Of a DNA stretch of 64,000 nucleotides, positions 31,797-42,506 are shown piece by piece. The stretch spans positions 1 to 64,000 of the forward strand of contig JAOCZO010000011.1 of assembly GCA_026413255.1 (NCBI GenBank), written 5' to 3'. The notes beneath the pieces were generated by a model. It did not search any database. It was not told the DNA's origin and worked only from the letters and a program-made list of their open reading frames with translations. Position numbers and translations under genes: made by a program. Position 1 is the stretch's first letter, and every line of letters starts with the position of its first letter. The stretch is from Fereydounia khargensis (taxonomy: Eukaryota > Basidiomycota > Ustilaginomycetes > Urocystidales > Fereydouniaceae).

Positions 31797-32694
31797 GTTG
31801 TATAAGTGTAAAGATGAGTTTGTGTTGTGCGGTAAAAATGTGTTTGACCCGGACCAAGAGGTGGTATTTATGCTTTTCTCCCGACCTGGCGACCGTCGCT
31901 GACGCTGACTGCAACGTTAATCAGCTATTCCCACGCTCTGCCCCTAGGGTACGGTATGTGAGACTCGGTGCGGAGTCGAGGCGAGTGGAGTCAACGCCAA
32001 CTCTGATGTGCTGAGTGTGTCTCAGCAGACATATACGTCACCAGACACATGAGGCTGGCCCAAGCGGGTCCAGGGTCGATGACGTCACTCGACGTGGAGC
32101 TGGGCGCGATGCATCGCAGGTGGCGGGATGCAGGTCGCAGGTCTAGGTCTGGCCCGTGTCCATCAAATGACTACCGTACAGTGCTTTACCTTTCCATGTT
32201 GGCCTGCCTGCCCAAAATTAGAGCTGGGTCGGTGGCGAAACACGTCGCTTTCAACCCAACAGATACAACACACTCTCAGCGCTAGCCGACGTGCATGGCG
32301 TGCCTACCGTTCCGTCCCGTACCATAGAATTCTAGACCCGCCCCTCCCCTTCCACGGCTGCAGATCCAACTCGGCAACTCTTGGCTGGGCACGCAGAACG
32401 GGGAATGATGCGCATTTTCACGGCATCTCATTCGGTCTCGGGCTTGGTATTGGGTACCTTACAGCCCTGTATCGAGCCAGTGCATACATGTGATGGGGTA
32501 CCAGACCGTAGTCCGCTTTTGGGGTCAAGCTGTGCAATGTACATACAGGTAGGAACAAATCGACAAAGAGTCTAAAACAAGCAGCATGTTGGGGTAGATC
32601 TTCGTTCCGGAACCTCAGCTTCCGGGCCAACAAGGTAGTCGAGCAGCAGCCCGGTTAGGGGACAAACAGCTCGCTTGAGTGTGATGACTCTAAT
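31797..32694. other. promoter of CsbD-like gene and 3' flank of HIT-COG0523 gene
   Basis: About 900 bp without a credible gene. It contains a minus-strand TATA-like ATAAATA near 31864-31870, a CCCCT/AGGG element near 31939, a half CRE (TACGTCA) near 32034 and a full CRE at 32080-32087. Confidence 0.55.
32080..32087. promoter_or_regulatory. CRE palindrome TGACGTCA (bZIP site)
   Basis: A perfect TGACGTCA lies 284 bp upstream of the CsbD-like ATG, with the half-site TACGTCA about 45 bp nearer. Such sites bind ATF/CREB-type bZIP factors, which in fungi control osmotic and oxidative stress genes. Functional use is inferred from position only. Confidence 0.5.
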
Positions 32695-35320
32695 TTAGTG
32701 GTTGTGGCCAGCATGTGCCTCTGGGTCTTCCTCGTCCAGCCAGTCCTCGAAACTACAGAGTGAAAGTGGGTGGCAAGCAAGAAAGGACGTGTTGGGGTCA
32801 GTATCAATTTCACAAGCCGGGGCGAGCAGCGAGCAGTGGCGGTGCAAGCAATACATACCCATCCGTAAACTCTTGTTCCAGAGCAGCCTGCTTCTGTTCC
32901 CACGTTCGCAGACGGCGGCTCTTGCTCGACATGATCGTTTCCCACTTGTTCCACTCGGCATCATTGAGCAGGCAGGCATCGAGCGCGGCACGAAGTCGTT
33001 CTTCACCACCAGCACGCATCTGCTGGCCAATCAGAACAATCTCCTGTCGCCTGTCGCCCCACTTGCCCTCAAAGTCCTTTCGGATTGCCGCACGCACTTC
33101 CGGCTCAGACGGCCACTGATCCAGCGGCAACTCGCAGCGCCACCGTGACCCGCCTTGCAGCGTGAACATGACACCCGCCTGCGACCATTCGCCAAACATG
33201 AGCGGACGAGTGGCGAGCCACACAAAGCCCTTGGAGCGAAGAAGTGGGCCAAACGTCTCGCTCGCCTTCTTGGACTCGAGTCGTGCTTTCGGGTTGAGCT
33301 GAGGCTGCTTTTCATCGACGTCCATGTCGTCATCCTCATCACCGTCTGCGTCTGCATCGGCGTCGGCTTCGGAGCCGGACATGTCCTCGTCGCCGTCAGT
33401 GTCTTGATCCTCTTCCTCGCCGTCATCAATGTATTCCGCCTGGATGACGACAAAGACCTCCTTGATCATGTTCCACAACCGCTCCGGGTGGAAAGGCCGG
33501 CGTGCCCGATAGACAAAGCTGCCGATTCCGTATTCTTCCGTCTCGGGCGTAATCTCCTCGTTTAGACTCTTTAGCCAGCCAGCGCCAAGGGCGGCCTTCT
33601 CGTAACTGAACAGGTTGGTGTTGAGGATCTCGTGAAGGTCGACACGGGATCGCACGGTTGGAATCACCTTGGCATCAGGGTTGAGCGTCTTGATGAGACC
33701 ACGGATGCGGTCGACCTCGGACTGAGGCACCATGTCGCACTTGTTGATGAGGACAACGTTGGCGAACTCAAGCTGGTCCGTCTGGAGATCCGAGATGTTG
33801 CGGTCGTCCTCCTCCGGCACGTCCTTGCCGTGACGGTCGGCAAGAAAGTCTGCCGTCTCATAGTCGTTGAACACGTTGACGGCGTCGACAACGGTGACGC
33901 AGGTATCGAGGCGGGCAACAGCCGGCAGACCACCGGCAGCAAGAATCTCAGCAACACGCGCGTTCTCGGCTGCCTTGGCAGGGTCTTCCTTCATCTCGTC
34001 GCGAAGATCCTCAGCGGCCTGCATGTGCATCTCTGCAAACTCTTCGCTGAAGGTCTCGGCGACCTGCATAGGCTCACTGATACCGGTCGACTCGATGAGT
34101 AGGTAGTCAATGTCGCGGTTCTCTGCCAGACGGGCCACTTCCTCGAGCAAGTCACCACGAAGGGTGCAGCAGATGCAGCCGTTCTCCATCTGGACGACAC
34201 GCTCTTGGGACTGGGTGACCTTGTGGTTGTTGATGAGAGATGCATCAATGTTGAGTGCACCCATGTCGTTGACGAGGACGGCGACACGAAGACCGTGGTC
34301 ACGGCTAGTGAGGATGTGCTCGAGGAGTGTGGTCTTGCCCGCACCAAGGAAGCCACTGAGGAGGGTGACAGGCAGCCTGTCCTTACGGAGACGGGGTGTG
34401 GTGGATGCTGACACAGCATTTGTGTCCTCGACGGCGGAAGCTTGGGGATCGAACTTTCCGTTATTGAAGAAACGAGAGAGGAACTGTGCCTCATCCTTCA
34501 TCTGCTCTGCTGTGCGGGGCTTGCGGTCCTCGTCAGCATCGACAGCGATGCCCTGCTGTGCCTTGTCAGCTAATTGCTTGAGGTCGAAGCCGAACTTTTC
34601 AAGGTGCTCGTATACAATGTCGTTGGGCTCAAAGTCGCCCTTCTTGCGGGGAAGGATGTGTACGTGGAGATGGGGGACAGACTGTCCAGCGTGCTCGCCG
34701 TCCTGGATGCTAACGGTGAGGGCGTCGGCCTGGAAGGCCTCTTCGAGACCGGCGCTCACTTGCTGAACAGCCTTGAAAAGGTTGGCCGCCGTCTCTGGTG
34801 GGATATCAGAGAGGCGGTGGTAGGGGTGGGAGGGAATGACGAGCGCATGGCCAGGGACGATGGGCTTGAGGTTGACGATGGCTAGACACTCGCCGTCTTG
34901 AGAGCGGTAGAAGACCTGGTCGCTGACGTTGAACGAGGCAAACTTGTGCGTCGTCGTGGCCGCGTTGCCGCCAGTGACCTTCTTGGAGGGTAGAGGTGAG
35001 GCGGGTCGAGAAGGTGATACTGCAGTGGGAGCCATGTTTGATGTGAGCCAAAAATGGAGGGCACGAGTCAAACGGGAAGGGTGGTCAGAAGGGGGGATGT
35101 ATTGGGCATGACGGAGAGGTTTTGTACGGGCGGGGGCCGGATGAGGATCATGGCGGCGCAGTGTTTGCAACTTTTTTTGCTGCGGCTGCCGAGAAGAAGA
35201 AGAAGACGGGGACGATAATGAAGGCGAAGATGAGGAGGCGGGGGAGGACGGTGTCAGACGACTGGCGGGAACCAGAAGGGTCGTCCATGAGGAGGACCTC
35301 ATCGGCGGGTGTCTATACAT
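32695..35320 (-). CDS. HIT nucleotide hydrolase fused to COG0523 (CobW-type) GTPase metallochaperone
   Basis: Two exons (35320-32859 and 32752-32695) give 839 residues. Residues about 125-240 form a HIT domain: LAIVNLKPIVPGHALVIPSH and the catalytic triad VPHLHVHILPR (H217, H219, H221), as in Fhit/Hnt2-type dinucleoside polyphosphate hydrolases. Residues about 315-600 form a COG0523 G domain: Walker A GFLGAGKTT (about 323-331), the metal-binding CxCC motif GCICC (C382, C384, C385), ESTGISEP, and INKCDMV. The C-terminal CobW domain has GIGSFVYRARRPFHPERLWN and GFVWLATRPLMFGEWSQAGV, separated by a very acidic insert (about 630-675). The end is HAGHNH, a possible metal-binding tail. COG0523 proteins deliver zinc or other metals. 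M96 (35035) is an alternative start that removes a Ser/Arg-rich, presequence-like N terminus. The ZNG1-type CPELVPI motif was not seen. Confidence 0.92.
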
Positions 35321-35998
35321 GCGAAGACGTGAGTGTGTCTATGGGTATCTAGAATACAGTGCTTGTCAATAATTTCTCTCTAACCTATGGCACGGTATGG
35401 CACGGTATGGCACGGCAGACAATGGAGTGAGGGGAGTGAGGAAAGGAAAGCAGCCGAGATGCGATTCCGACTCGAAAATGCAAATACGGCTGTCAGGTTT
35501 GGCCGGCGGGATCGATTCAAGTCGAATCGAATCGGCTGAATTCAAATCAAATGTAGTGGGCGAATGGGTTACTATGCTTTCCTCACCGTGCTTTGAAATG
35601 AGGTGCTGCGCGATTGGCCCAAAGGCGAATTCAACGTGGACCTTCGCAGTCACCATCACGGCACGGTCGACTGCGCGGCACGGCACCTTGAGCTTATCTT
35701 CCAGCAACTTAACTGGCAAGGTAGCATCCGATAAAGAAAGGCAGAGAGGGGGGAGCTGACAAACGACTTTCTGTGGTTCGGTCTGGCTGAGCTGGGACAT
35801 AAGTTAGTCGATTCACCCTCCTTTTTCCTTAATATTTTTCTTTCTCATTAACTTAATTATTTTCTGATTCCTGAATTGACAGAGCGATTGAACTACACGG
35901 GGGAGAAAGCATGAAAAGAAAGTACGAAAAGCGAGAAGGGTATCATCACTTGGGCAAAAGGAAGCCAACCATGCATGCAATGCACACAGTGCGCACAT
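35321..35998. other. intergenic, no convincing gene
   Basis: This stretch lies upstream of the HIT-COG0523 gene and downstream of the Sec14-like gene. It carries a 10-bp repeat (ATGGCACGGT, about three copies, 35388-35417). A 144-codon minus-strand frame (35366-35800) has no recognisable domain and I do not call it. AT-rich DNA at 35820-35880 probably belongs to the 3' region of the CRAL-TRIO gene. Confidence 0.5.
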
Positions 35999-37777
35999 TT
36001 ATGCCTTGCCGGCCGATACGACTGACTTGAGCTTGGAACCGAATCCAAACGTCTTTTGCTTGATCGTGCTCGTCTTCTTGACCTCGGCGCCGTTGGTTGT
36101 GTCGAGGTCAGTCGTGGTGAGTGAAGTCTGCTCCAGCTTCTCTGAGATCTCAGAGGTGCCGTTAGTCGTGGCCTGTCCGTTGCCCGTGGCTGCAGCGGCC
36201 TTGGCGTCCTCAGCCGCAACCTTGGGCGTGTCAGCGTCGACGGCCTTGTTGGTAGCCTCGTGCGAAGCAATCGGAGCCTCGTGGAACTCATCCGCGCCTC
36301 CATCACCGCCAGAAGCCACAGCCGCAGCCGCAGCAGCAGCAGCAGCAGCAGCGCCGGCACAAGCGGCAGCACCGACTCCACCAGCTTGTGCCTCGCCGGC
36401 CGACTCAGCGACAGCCTCAGCCTGCTCAGGCGAAGCGCCACCCTCAATCTCGGCAATCTGCTTGCGGAGTGCATCGGCGCAGTACTTCTTGCCAACTACG
36501 TGGCGGTATTCGGTTCCGTCAGCAAGCTTGTAGTTCCAGGTGACGATGCCCTGGCCGTCGATCGTGCCGTTGCGGTGGTACACGGTCAGACCACGGTGGT
36601 ACGGCTCGAGCTCGAATTGAGCAAGACGGAGCTTCTTGACCAGCAGGTCACGCTGGCCCAGAACGTCCTTGTCTGCACCCTTGGAGGCGACCCACTTGCG
36701 CGTCACATCCTCGTACTGCTTGGCCAGCGCCATGTATTTGCCCCAAGTGCGCTTCCGGCCCTCCTGGTCCTTGAGCTTGTCGTTCTCGCCCTCAACAGGC
36801 TCGACAAACTCAAACTCCTGCACATTGTCACCTCCCATAATGGCAGCGAGCCTCTCGCGCGGGACGAGGTCAATGTCCTCTGGCTTCTTGGTGAAGCGCA
36901 CTTTGCTTCGTACGACAGGGTCGAGCATGGGTCCAAGCAGCTTCCAGATACCGTGGAAGATCCAGGGCGCATTGTGGATAAACAGCGTGCCGAGCGACTC
37001 GGGGTAGTATGCCTCGAGGCACTTGACGATGAACAGGATACAGTTCCAGTCCATGTTCTTGAGACCGAACCCAGTCAGGTCGAACAGGAGTACGACCTTG
37101 TCGTTGGGTGGCATCATGAGCAGACGGAACGACTCCATGGCGTAGATAACGTACTTGGACATGGATGCACCCGGCTGTCCCCAGGTGAGATGCTTCTTGA
37201 CGTGAATATAGCAGATGGGCTGCTCGTTGTCGGTAGTGCCTAGCGCGTACGTCTTTCCGCTGCGCTGCTGGTCGAGGAACTTTTCGATGGACGCATTGCC
37301 AAGGTCACCGGCCTCGGCAAGCTCCTCGACGGCGTTGTCAAGTCGCCACTTCATGCATCCGGCCATCATGGCAAAAGCACGTCCCACGTCCCACTTGCGT
37401 GCACGGAGGAAACGGAGCATGTCCGTGTCCGGGTTATCGGCCTTGACAAACTTCCAGAACGTGTTTCGGAGGGCACTGGGGCCGTAGTTGTTGAGGAGGT
37501 CGTCGAGGGCAGCCTGCTCCTCACGCGCCTTGAGCTCGTCCTTGGCCTTGTCGTCTTTGGGGATGCCGGCGCCGTCTGGGCCCGACTTGGACTCGTCCCA
37601 GCCGGCAAGGCCAGCGCCGCCAGCCTTCTTGCTCACGTCAGCGTCGTCCTCGGCATTGGCGCATGTGTCGAGGAACTTGGTCCAGAGCTCTTGGAGCTTT
37701 GCCTCCTGCTCGGGTGTCAGGTTGCCGACGTATCCATCGAGAAGGGGGATCTCTCTTTGCTCAACCTCAATAACCAT
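35999..37777 (-). CDS. Sec14-like CRAL-TRIO phosphatidylinositol/lipid transfer protein
   Basis: This single-exon protein of 592 residues starts MVIEVEQREIPLLDGYVGNL. The CRAL-TRIO N-terminal helices include DTDMLRFLRARKWDVGRAFA. The lipid-binding CRAL-TRIO core follows: YALGTTDNEQPICYIHVKKH, DKVVLLFDLTGFGLKNMDWN, IVKCLEAYYPESLGTLFIHN, APWIFHGIWKLLGPMLDPVV, KVRFTKKPEDIDLVPRERL. The C-terminal ~130 residues are Ala-rich and disordered, with a poly-Ala run encoded by GCN repeats. Family members move phosphatidylinositol and other lipids between membranes and stimulate lipid kinases; this architecture resembles fungal Sec14 homologues such as Csr1-type proteins. Exact orthology would need a phylogeny. 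Confidence 0.92.
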   Translation of the reverse strand: MVIEVEQREIPLLDGYVGNLTPEQEAKLQELWTKFLDTCANAEDDADVSKKAGGAGLAGWDESKSGPDGAGIPKDDKAKDELKAREEQAALDDLLNNYGPSALRNTFWKFVKADNPDTDMLRFLRARKWDVGRAFAMMAGCMKWRLDNAVEELAEAGDLGNASIEKFLDQQRSGKTYALGTTDNEQPICYIHVKKHLTWGQPGASMSKYVIYAMESFRLLMMPPNDKVVLLFDLTGFGLKNMDWNCILFIVKCLEAYYPESLGTLFIHNAPWIFHGIWKLLGPMLDPVVRSKVRFTKKPEDIDLVPRERLAAIMGGDNVQEFEFVEPVEGENDKLKDQEGRKRTWGKYMALAKQYEDVTRKWVASKGADKDVLGQRDLLVKKLRLAQFELEPYHRGLTVYHRNGTIDGQGIVTWNYKLADGTEYRHVVGKKYCADALRKQIAEIEGGASPEQAEAVAESAGEAQAGGVGAAACAGAAAAAAAAAAAVASGGDGGADEFHEAPIASHEATNKAVDADTPKVAAEDAKAAAATGNGQATTNGTSEISEKLEQTSLTTTDLDTTNGAEVKKTSTIKQKTFGFGSKLKSVVSAGKA

Positions 37778-38976
37778 GTTGGGCAGACTATGCTACTGGC
37801 TCTACTCTCTAGAAGGGTAGGAAGGCGATCGGGTCCTGCGTGTTTTACTTGGGGTGAGGATAGAAAGAAAGGGCCTCGAGCTGGTGGTTTGGCACTGGGT
37901 AGATAAAGCAGGAGCCAAAGATGAGCAGACGATGTGTTCTTGTTAGATGTAAGGGCTATAAATGGGAACGGGAGGAGGTGGTGAGCCAGTTACGATTTAC
38001 GCTGCATCGAGAGGGAGAGCGGGGATGTGGGCACTGCTCCAGAGGAGTGGATTCGAGATGCAGACTAGTAAGTGATGAGACGAGAATGATGATGTCGCTC
38101 GCTCGGCTAGAGACACGCTTGGCGAGTTAACAGAGTCGAGTGGCAGTTGTGGCATGTTCGCTGTTGATGGGCATCTTTCAACCTCGTTCGTCCGTTCCCA
38201 GTTTGCATCTCCGACTGCTGGGCTGCGCACGGATACTTTTCAGTATGAAGCCCAGCCCAGCCCAGCCCAGCTTTGCGCAGCGAACGCTCCTGTCGAGATA
38301 GAGTGCCAGTACAGTATGCATCAGGCGCAGGTGCGGGGGGGGGAGGGGAAGAAGCAATGCAGAATTGCTGCACGTCTTTTTTGGAATGGCTCCCGCTCAT
38401 ATGCCGTGTTGAGCGCAGCGACCGTCCCTCGCTTAGCATTCCCCAGCTGAGGAAGGTGAGTGGGAGAGAGAGAGAGAGAGAGAGAGCCGCGCTTCAGCAG
38501 TTCCCCCGCTTTCGTCCTTGCAAAGCCGCTCGTCGCGTCCCTTTCCCCTCCACTCGACGCAACTCACTTGCGCAGCAGAAGCAGCCACTTGACAGTACTG
38601 TACAGCACTGTATGGTGAGGCTTGCGTTTTGTCTGTCTCGCCTCGCTGCCCTGGTTTGGCCCGCCATAGACCGTCTCTCTCCCCTCTCGCTCGGCCACTC
38701 TAACCGCGGCTGCATCACCTCCCCAGCCAGGGTAGAAAGCGGTTCAGGTCCCGCTCCAGTCTAACTCCCCGCAATTGCAAGATCACTGGCACTAGGTGCA
38801 CATCGCTCACATTGCTCCCACTCCGCCCACGTGAGGCAGGCATGCACGCATTCGGCGTGTTCTTCCATGCATACAGATCAGTTCAGATCAGTTCAGTTCA
38901 TTTGGCTCAAGTTAGAATTAACAGAAGCTATCCTAGTTCAATGAGATGTGGGTGTGGGTGTGTCGTGCGAGTCCGA
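37778..38976. other. intergenic with repeats, no gene
   Basis: This region contains a CCCAGC pentamer-like run (about 38250-38270), a GA microsatellite (about 38465-38487), palindrome-family sequence (38591-38612) and a GATCAGTTCA duplication (about 38876-38900). No frame looks coding. Confidence 0.5.
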
Positions 38977-40882
38977 TCAAGCACAGTCCGGCCATGTCGA
39001 ATCAACCGCACGCACGGTCAGGTCCTCGAGCTTGACAACATCGTCGCCGATCGACACGTCCAGCCTAGCTGGCACACCGTCGTTGCTAAAGAAGAACACG
39101 GACGTGCCCGACACCTCGCCGCCGTTTGCAAACACCTCGATCACCGATCGGTCTACGATCGCACGCAGCGAGATGAGCTTGTCGCCCTCCTGCGCAGCCA
39201 TAGCCTCAGCGGGGAGTGGGCCAAGCACAGCCTGTTCGCTCGTGTAGTTGGCCTGGTATCGGATAATGCCGCTAGTCTTGTCCGTAAAGAAAGGGTTGGG
39301 TGCCCCAAATTCGCGCCCCGCCAGTCCCCTGTCAATGTACATGACTGCCGGCTCGCCCATCTGGATACCAGCCGAGACGCTCTCCTCGTCACCCGCCGAG
39401 CTGCTGATCTTGAACGAGCCAATCGAGTTGTATGTCACGTTGGCGTCCGCGGGCACACGGAACGTGGCGTTAATGTCAAAGCCACCAGATCCGCGCAGCT
39501 CGACAGTCTTGTTAGTGCTCGCCTTGTCCGACGCATTGTCCTCTGCGAACGAGTAGAGCGTCTCACCGACGATAGACTCGAACTGCTCCACCGGTCGGCT
39601 GTTGAGCACGTAGTCGCCAAACATAGGGTTCGGGCGGTAGTACTTGAGCGTCAGCTCGCGTGGCACGCTCTGGATCGATCGGAACGGAGAAGTGGGGACC
39701 ACGTTCGTGTACTGCCAGTTGCTCGCCCAGCCGACTGCGATCGCCTTGCCGTCCGGCGTGTTGGACCACGACTGGGCAGCGTAAAAGTCCTTAGCAAAGT
39801 CAGCGATACGTGCCGCCCCGTCTCGAGGCGTGAACGTCTTGCCGTCCCAGTCACCAACAAAGTACTCGACCACAGATCCGCCGACGGGAGCTCCGGGGTT
39901 GATCGACACGATCAGCACCCATTCCTTCTCGCCGTCACGCGGGCCACCCTCGACAGGTACTTGGAGCAGGTCAGGGCACTCATACTGGTAACCCAGGATA
40001 CCCGCCGTGCTGAGACGACTGAGCTCGGTCCAGTCCTTGAGGTTGGGCGAGCCGTAGAACACAACGGCGTACTCCTGCGGATGGGCGACCGTCATGACCC
40101 ACTGTGACTGTCCCTCGTCCCAGAACACCTTGGGGTCGCGGAACTGGGTCGAGTTGATGCTCAGCACGCTCTGGTTGTACTTGGTAAAGTTGATGCCGTC
40201 ACTCGAGTAGGCTAGGTGCTGGTCCTGCAGGTCAGGAACGTTGAGCGTGTAGATGGCAACGATGCGTGACTCGGGCGGGACCGTATCATTGAAGAAGCCA
40301 GAGGTGTTGTTAAAGTCAATCACGGCACTGCCGCTGAAGATGCCCTCCTGGTCGTTCTCGGGAGCGATGGCTGGCGGCAGATTCTGCCATGTGAACAGAT
40401 CCCTGGAGAAAACAAAGCGCGATGAGAGTCAGCTCCTTGTTGCGCTGCTTGTCTGTCTATACAGGAAAAGAGACTCACTTGGACACGGCATGTCCCCAGT
40501 GCTGGAAGCCAGCCACGGGCTCACGTGGATTGTACTGGTAAAACAGGTGCCAGGTGCCGTTCGAGTAGACGAGGCCGTTGGGGTCGTTCATGAAGTTGGT
40601 CGAGGGAGAAAAGTGGAACTGGGGTCGAAGGGCCTCCGAGTAGAGCGCAGGCTCAAAGCCGCTGGTGGGCTGTCCGTCAGACGAGACGCAAGTGTTGTTG
40701 CCGTCCCATTCGGTCAGCGAGGCAGGGTACCCGCCGTTGCTGCTGCTGCTGCTACTGCTGCTGTTGTTGTTGCCACCAGCAGGAGCCTCCTGTCGGATGG
40801 CAAAGGGATAGCTGGGCGAGGGCGCGGACGATGCCGACGACGCCACGGCCGCAGCAAGGAGAGAAAGTGCAATGGCCTTCAT
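38977..40882 (-). CDS. SUC2: secreted GH32 beta-fructofuranosidase (invertase)
   Basis: It hydrolyses sucrose (and possibly fructans) outside the cell. Two exons (40882-40479 and 40402-38977) give 609 residues. [20 protein letters not shown] is a signal peptide, followed by a Ser/Asn-rich linker. The GH32 signatures are [20 protein letters not shown] (nucleophile Asp in NDPNG), [11 protein letters not shown] (the RDP motif) and [10 protein letters not shown] (acid/base Glu in ECPD). The C-terminal beta-sandwich includes [18 protein letters not shown]. Several N-x-S/T sites fit glycosylation. A TATA box (TATAAAGA, 40944-40937) lies 31 bp before an upstream ATG at 40906, which would place that ATG at the transcription start. 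I therefore chose the ATG at 40882. Plant-associated fungi use such enzymes to feed on plant sucrose. Confidence 0.95.
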
Positions 40883-40936
40883 GGTGGTTGATGAGTGTGC
40901 AGACATGAATGGAAGAGGATGGGGAGAACTAGCAAG

Positions 40937-40944
40937 TCTTTATA
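40937..40944 (-). promoter_or_regulatory. TATA box of the invertase gene
   Basis: The minus strand reads TATAAAGA 55 bp upstream of the chosen invertase ATG, a normal TATA-to-start distance for a short leader. Confidence 0.55.
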
Positions 40945-42042
40945 CCTGAACACGAATTGCCTTGTGTGTCTCCCCACACAGGCTGGGTAGAGAGAACAAA
41001 GGATGGGGGCAAGCTTGGCACTTGCAAATGAGCAAGCACACCGGCAACTTGCTGCCCTGCTCTTTTCTCGACATAACAAATGCGGGGGCAAGCGCAGAAC
41101 AAACTGCTGGAAAAAGGACTGTGCCATGCTGCTCACTGCATACTCTCCACGGGCCCCCGCGCTGACCAGGTAGAGCAGCATGATACGAAAGCGAAGAGTT
41201 CAAGCGCAAAACGCCATGCGGCTCTTGGCGAGCTGTAGCTGTACCTGACTAGCGTGCGTATGTGCCTCGCCAAAGGCAGGATGGGCAGTGAGTGGCAGTA
41301 CCGTACCGTGCTGTACTTTGCTGTAAATTTCCCGGTGACCATTTGGTGGTTACGGTGCTGCCGTACCGAAAGCAGTACTCTACAGTACTGCACTGCGCAA
41401 TGACCGCAGGAGGTGTGGAGGCCGATTCAGCTCCGATCGTGGCCCGTGTTTGCACTTCGCTTAGCATTCCTCCGTTCCTCCGTCATCCACTGTCGCCAGT
41501 TGCCCCTCTCCTTCACCGACCCGTCCCCCACGAGACTTTCCGGTTGCACGCTTTTAGCCACACCGTCCAATGATTCATGCGAATGGAAGCAGAAAGCTCG
41601 CGCTTGGCGGCTTTTGTACTCGCTTTGCGTCAATCCCGGGCCGGCCGTGCGCTGACAAGAGTCTGGCGAGATCATGGTACTTAAACGCTGGGCACTGCCA
41701 TGATGCCCTGGATCTAAATTTATCCGGTCTCGGAAGCAAGGCAGCCCACCATACCTCGTGCTGTCGGTGCTGCTTGCGTAAGAAGAAGGCCCAAGACAGG
41801 GGCTGACATCGTGGGTCGATCATTCCGGCATCGGCTCTTTGGGCATGGTTTAACACGTGTGAGCCACGCGGAGTGTCGGTCCAGGCTGAGGCAACACCTC
41901 TCACGCTTTACGCACTGCGCTGCCTCGCTCGTTTCATTGCTCAGTTCAGTAGTATGCGTTCCCAAGAAGGAGGGATGAAAGAGAAAGAAAGGAATCCGAG
42001 TGCTGATTTTGGGCTGGATGCCCGCTCAGCAGTCGGCACCAA
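40945..42042. other. intergenic upstream of invertase
   Basis: About 1.1 kb with palindrome-family pieces around 41296-41330 and 41372-41393, a CGTACCG-type repeat, and no credible gene. An AT/GA-rich stretch leads into the poly-A run that ends the tRNA gene. Confidence 0.5.
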
Positions 42043-42066
42043 AAAAAAAAAAAAAAAAAAAAAAAA
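42043..42066 (-). terminator. RNA polymerase III terminator of tRNA-Gln
   Basis: A 24-base A run on the plus strand, read as T on the tRNA strand, starts about 12 bases beyond the tRNA 3' end. A shorter TTTTT precedes it. T runs are the standard Pol III stop signal; this one is unusually long and may vary in length between isolates. Confidence 0.75.
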
Positions 42067-42078
42067 GGAAAAAGAGAA

Positions 42079-42180
42079 GGTCCTACCAGGACTCGAACCT
42101 GGGGCAAAGGAACACTGGCTGTTGACTCGGGGCCGAATCGTAATCAGAATCCTTTGAGTTAACCGCTACTCCATAGGACC
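42079..42180 (-). tRNA. tRNA-Gln (anticodon CTG) with intron
   Basis: The minus strand folds into a cloverleaf. The acceptor ends are GGTCCTA/TAGGACC, the D arm is within TGGAGTAGCGGTTAACTCA, the anticodon stem is AAGGA/TCCTT, and the T arm is CCCCAGGTTCGAGTCCTGG. The anticodon CTG (plus-strand 42145-42147) decodes CAG glutamine. A 31-base intron (42113-42143) sits in the canonical place one base 3' of the anticodon. The internal B box GGTTCGAGTCC and the A-box region are present. The CCA end is not encoded, as in eukaryotes. Confidence 0.95.
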
Positions 42181-42506
42181 GCTCGATGATATTTCAAACT
42201 CACATTATGTATATGTAACGTTCGTGCATTTCCTTGGGGTTCGCTTTCCAAGTAAAGTTGCGGGATCTGCTTGACGATGACCACGGGTTAGCTGGATGGT
42301 GCTGAACACACACACGAGAAGGACACGGCGAGATGGAGACGGAGAAAGCCACATGATGATTGCTGTAAAATATAATGTGTAATAAAGAAACACAACACAA
42401 GACTTGGCTGAGTCGAGTTGGGCTGAGTGTCGTGGGGCTGGGGACTGTTTGTACATGATGGATTTTGGGATTCTGGGTCTTTGATCTCGAAAGGTTTCCT
42501 GTTACT

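Noticed and set aside
35366-35800. 144-codon minus-strand frame between the HIT-COG0523 and Sec14-like genes
   Set aside because: It has an ATG but no domain and overlaps a simple 10-bp repeat; evidence is too weak to call.
38812-40107. 431-codon plus-strand frame opposite the invertase
   Set aside because: Arg/Val/Asp-rich antisense shadow of a GH32 gene with clear catalytic motifs.
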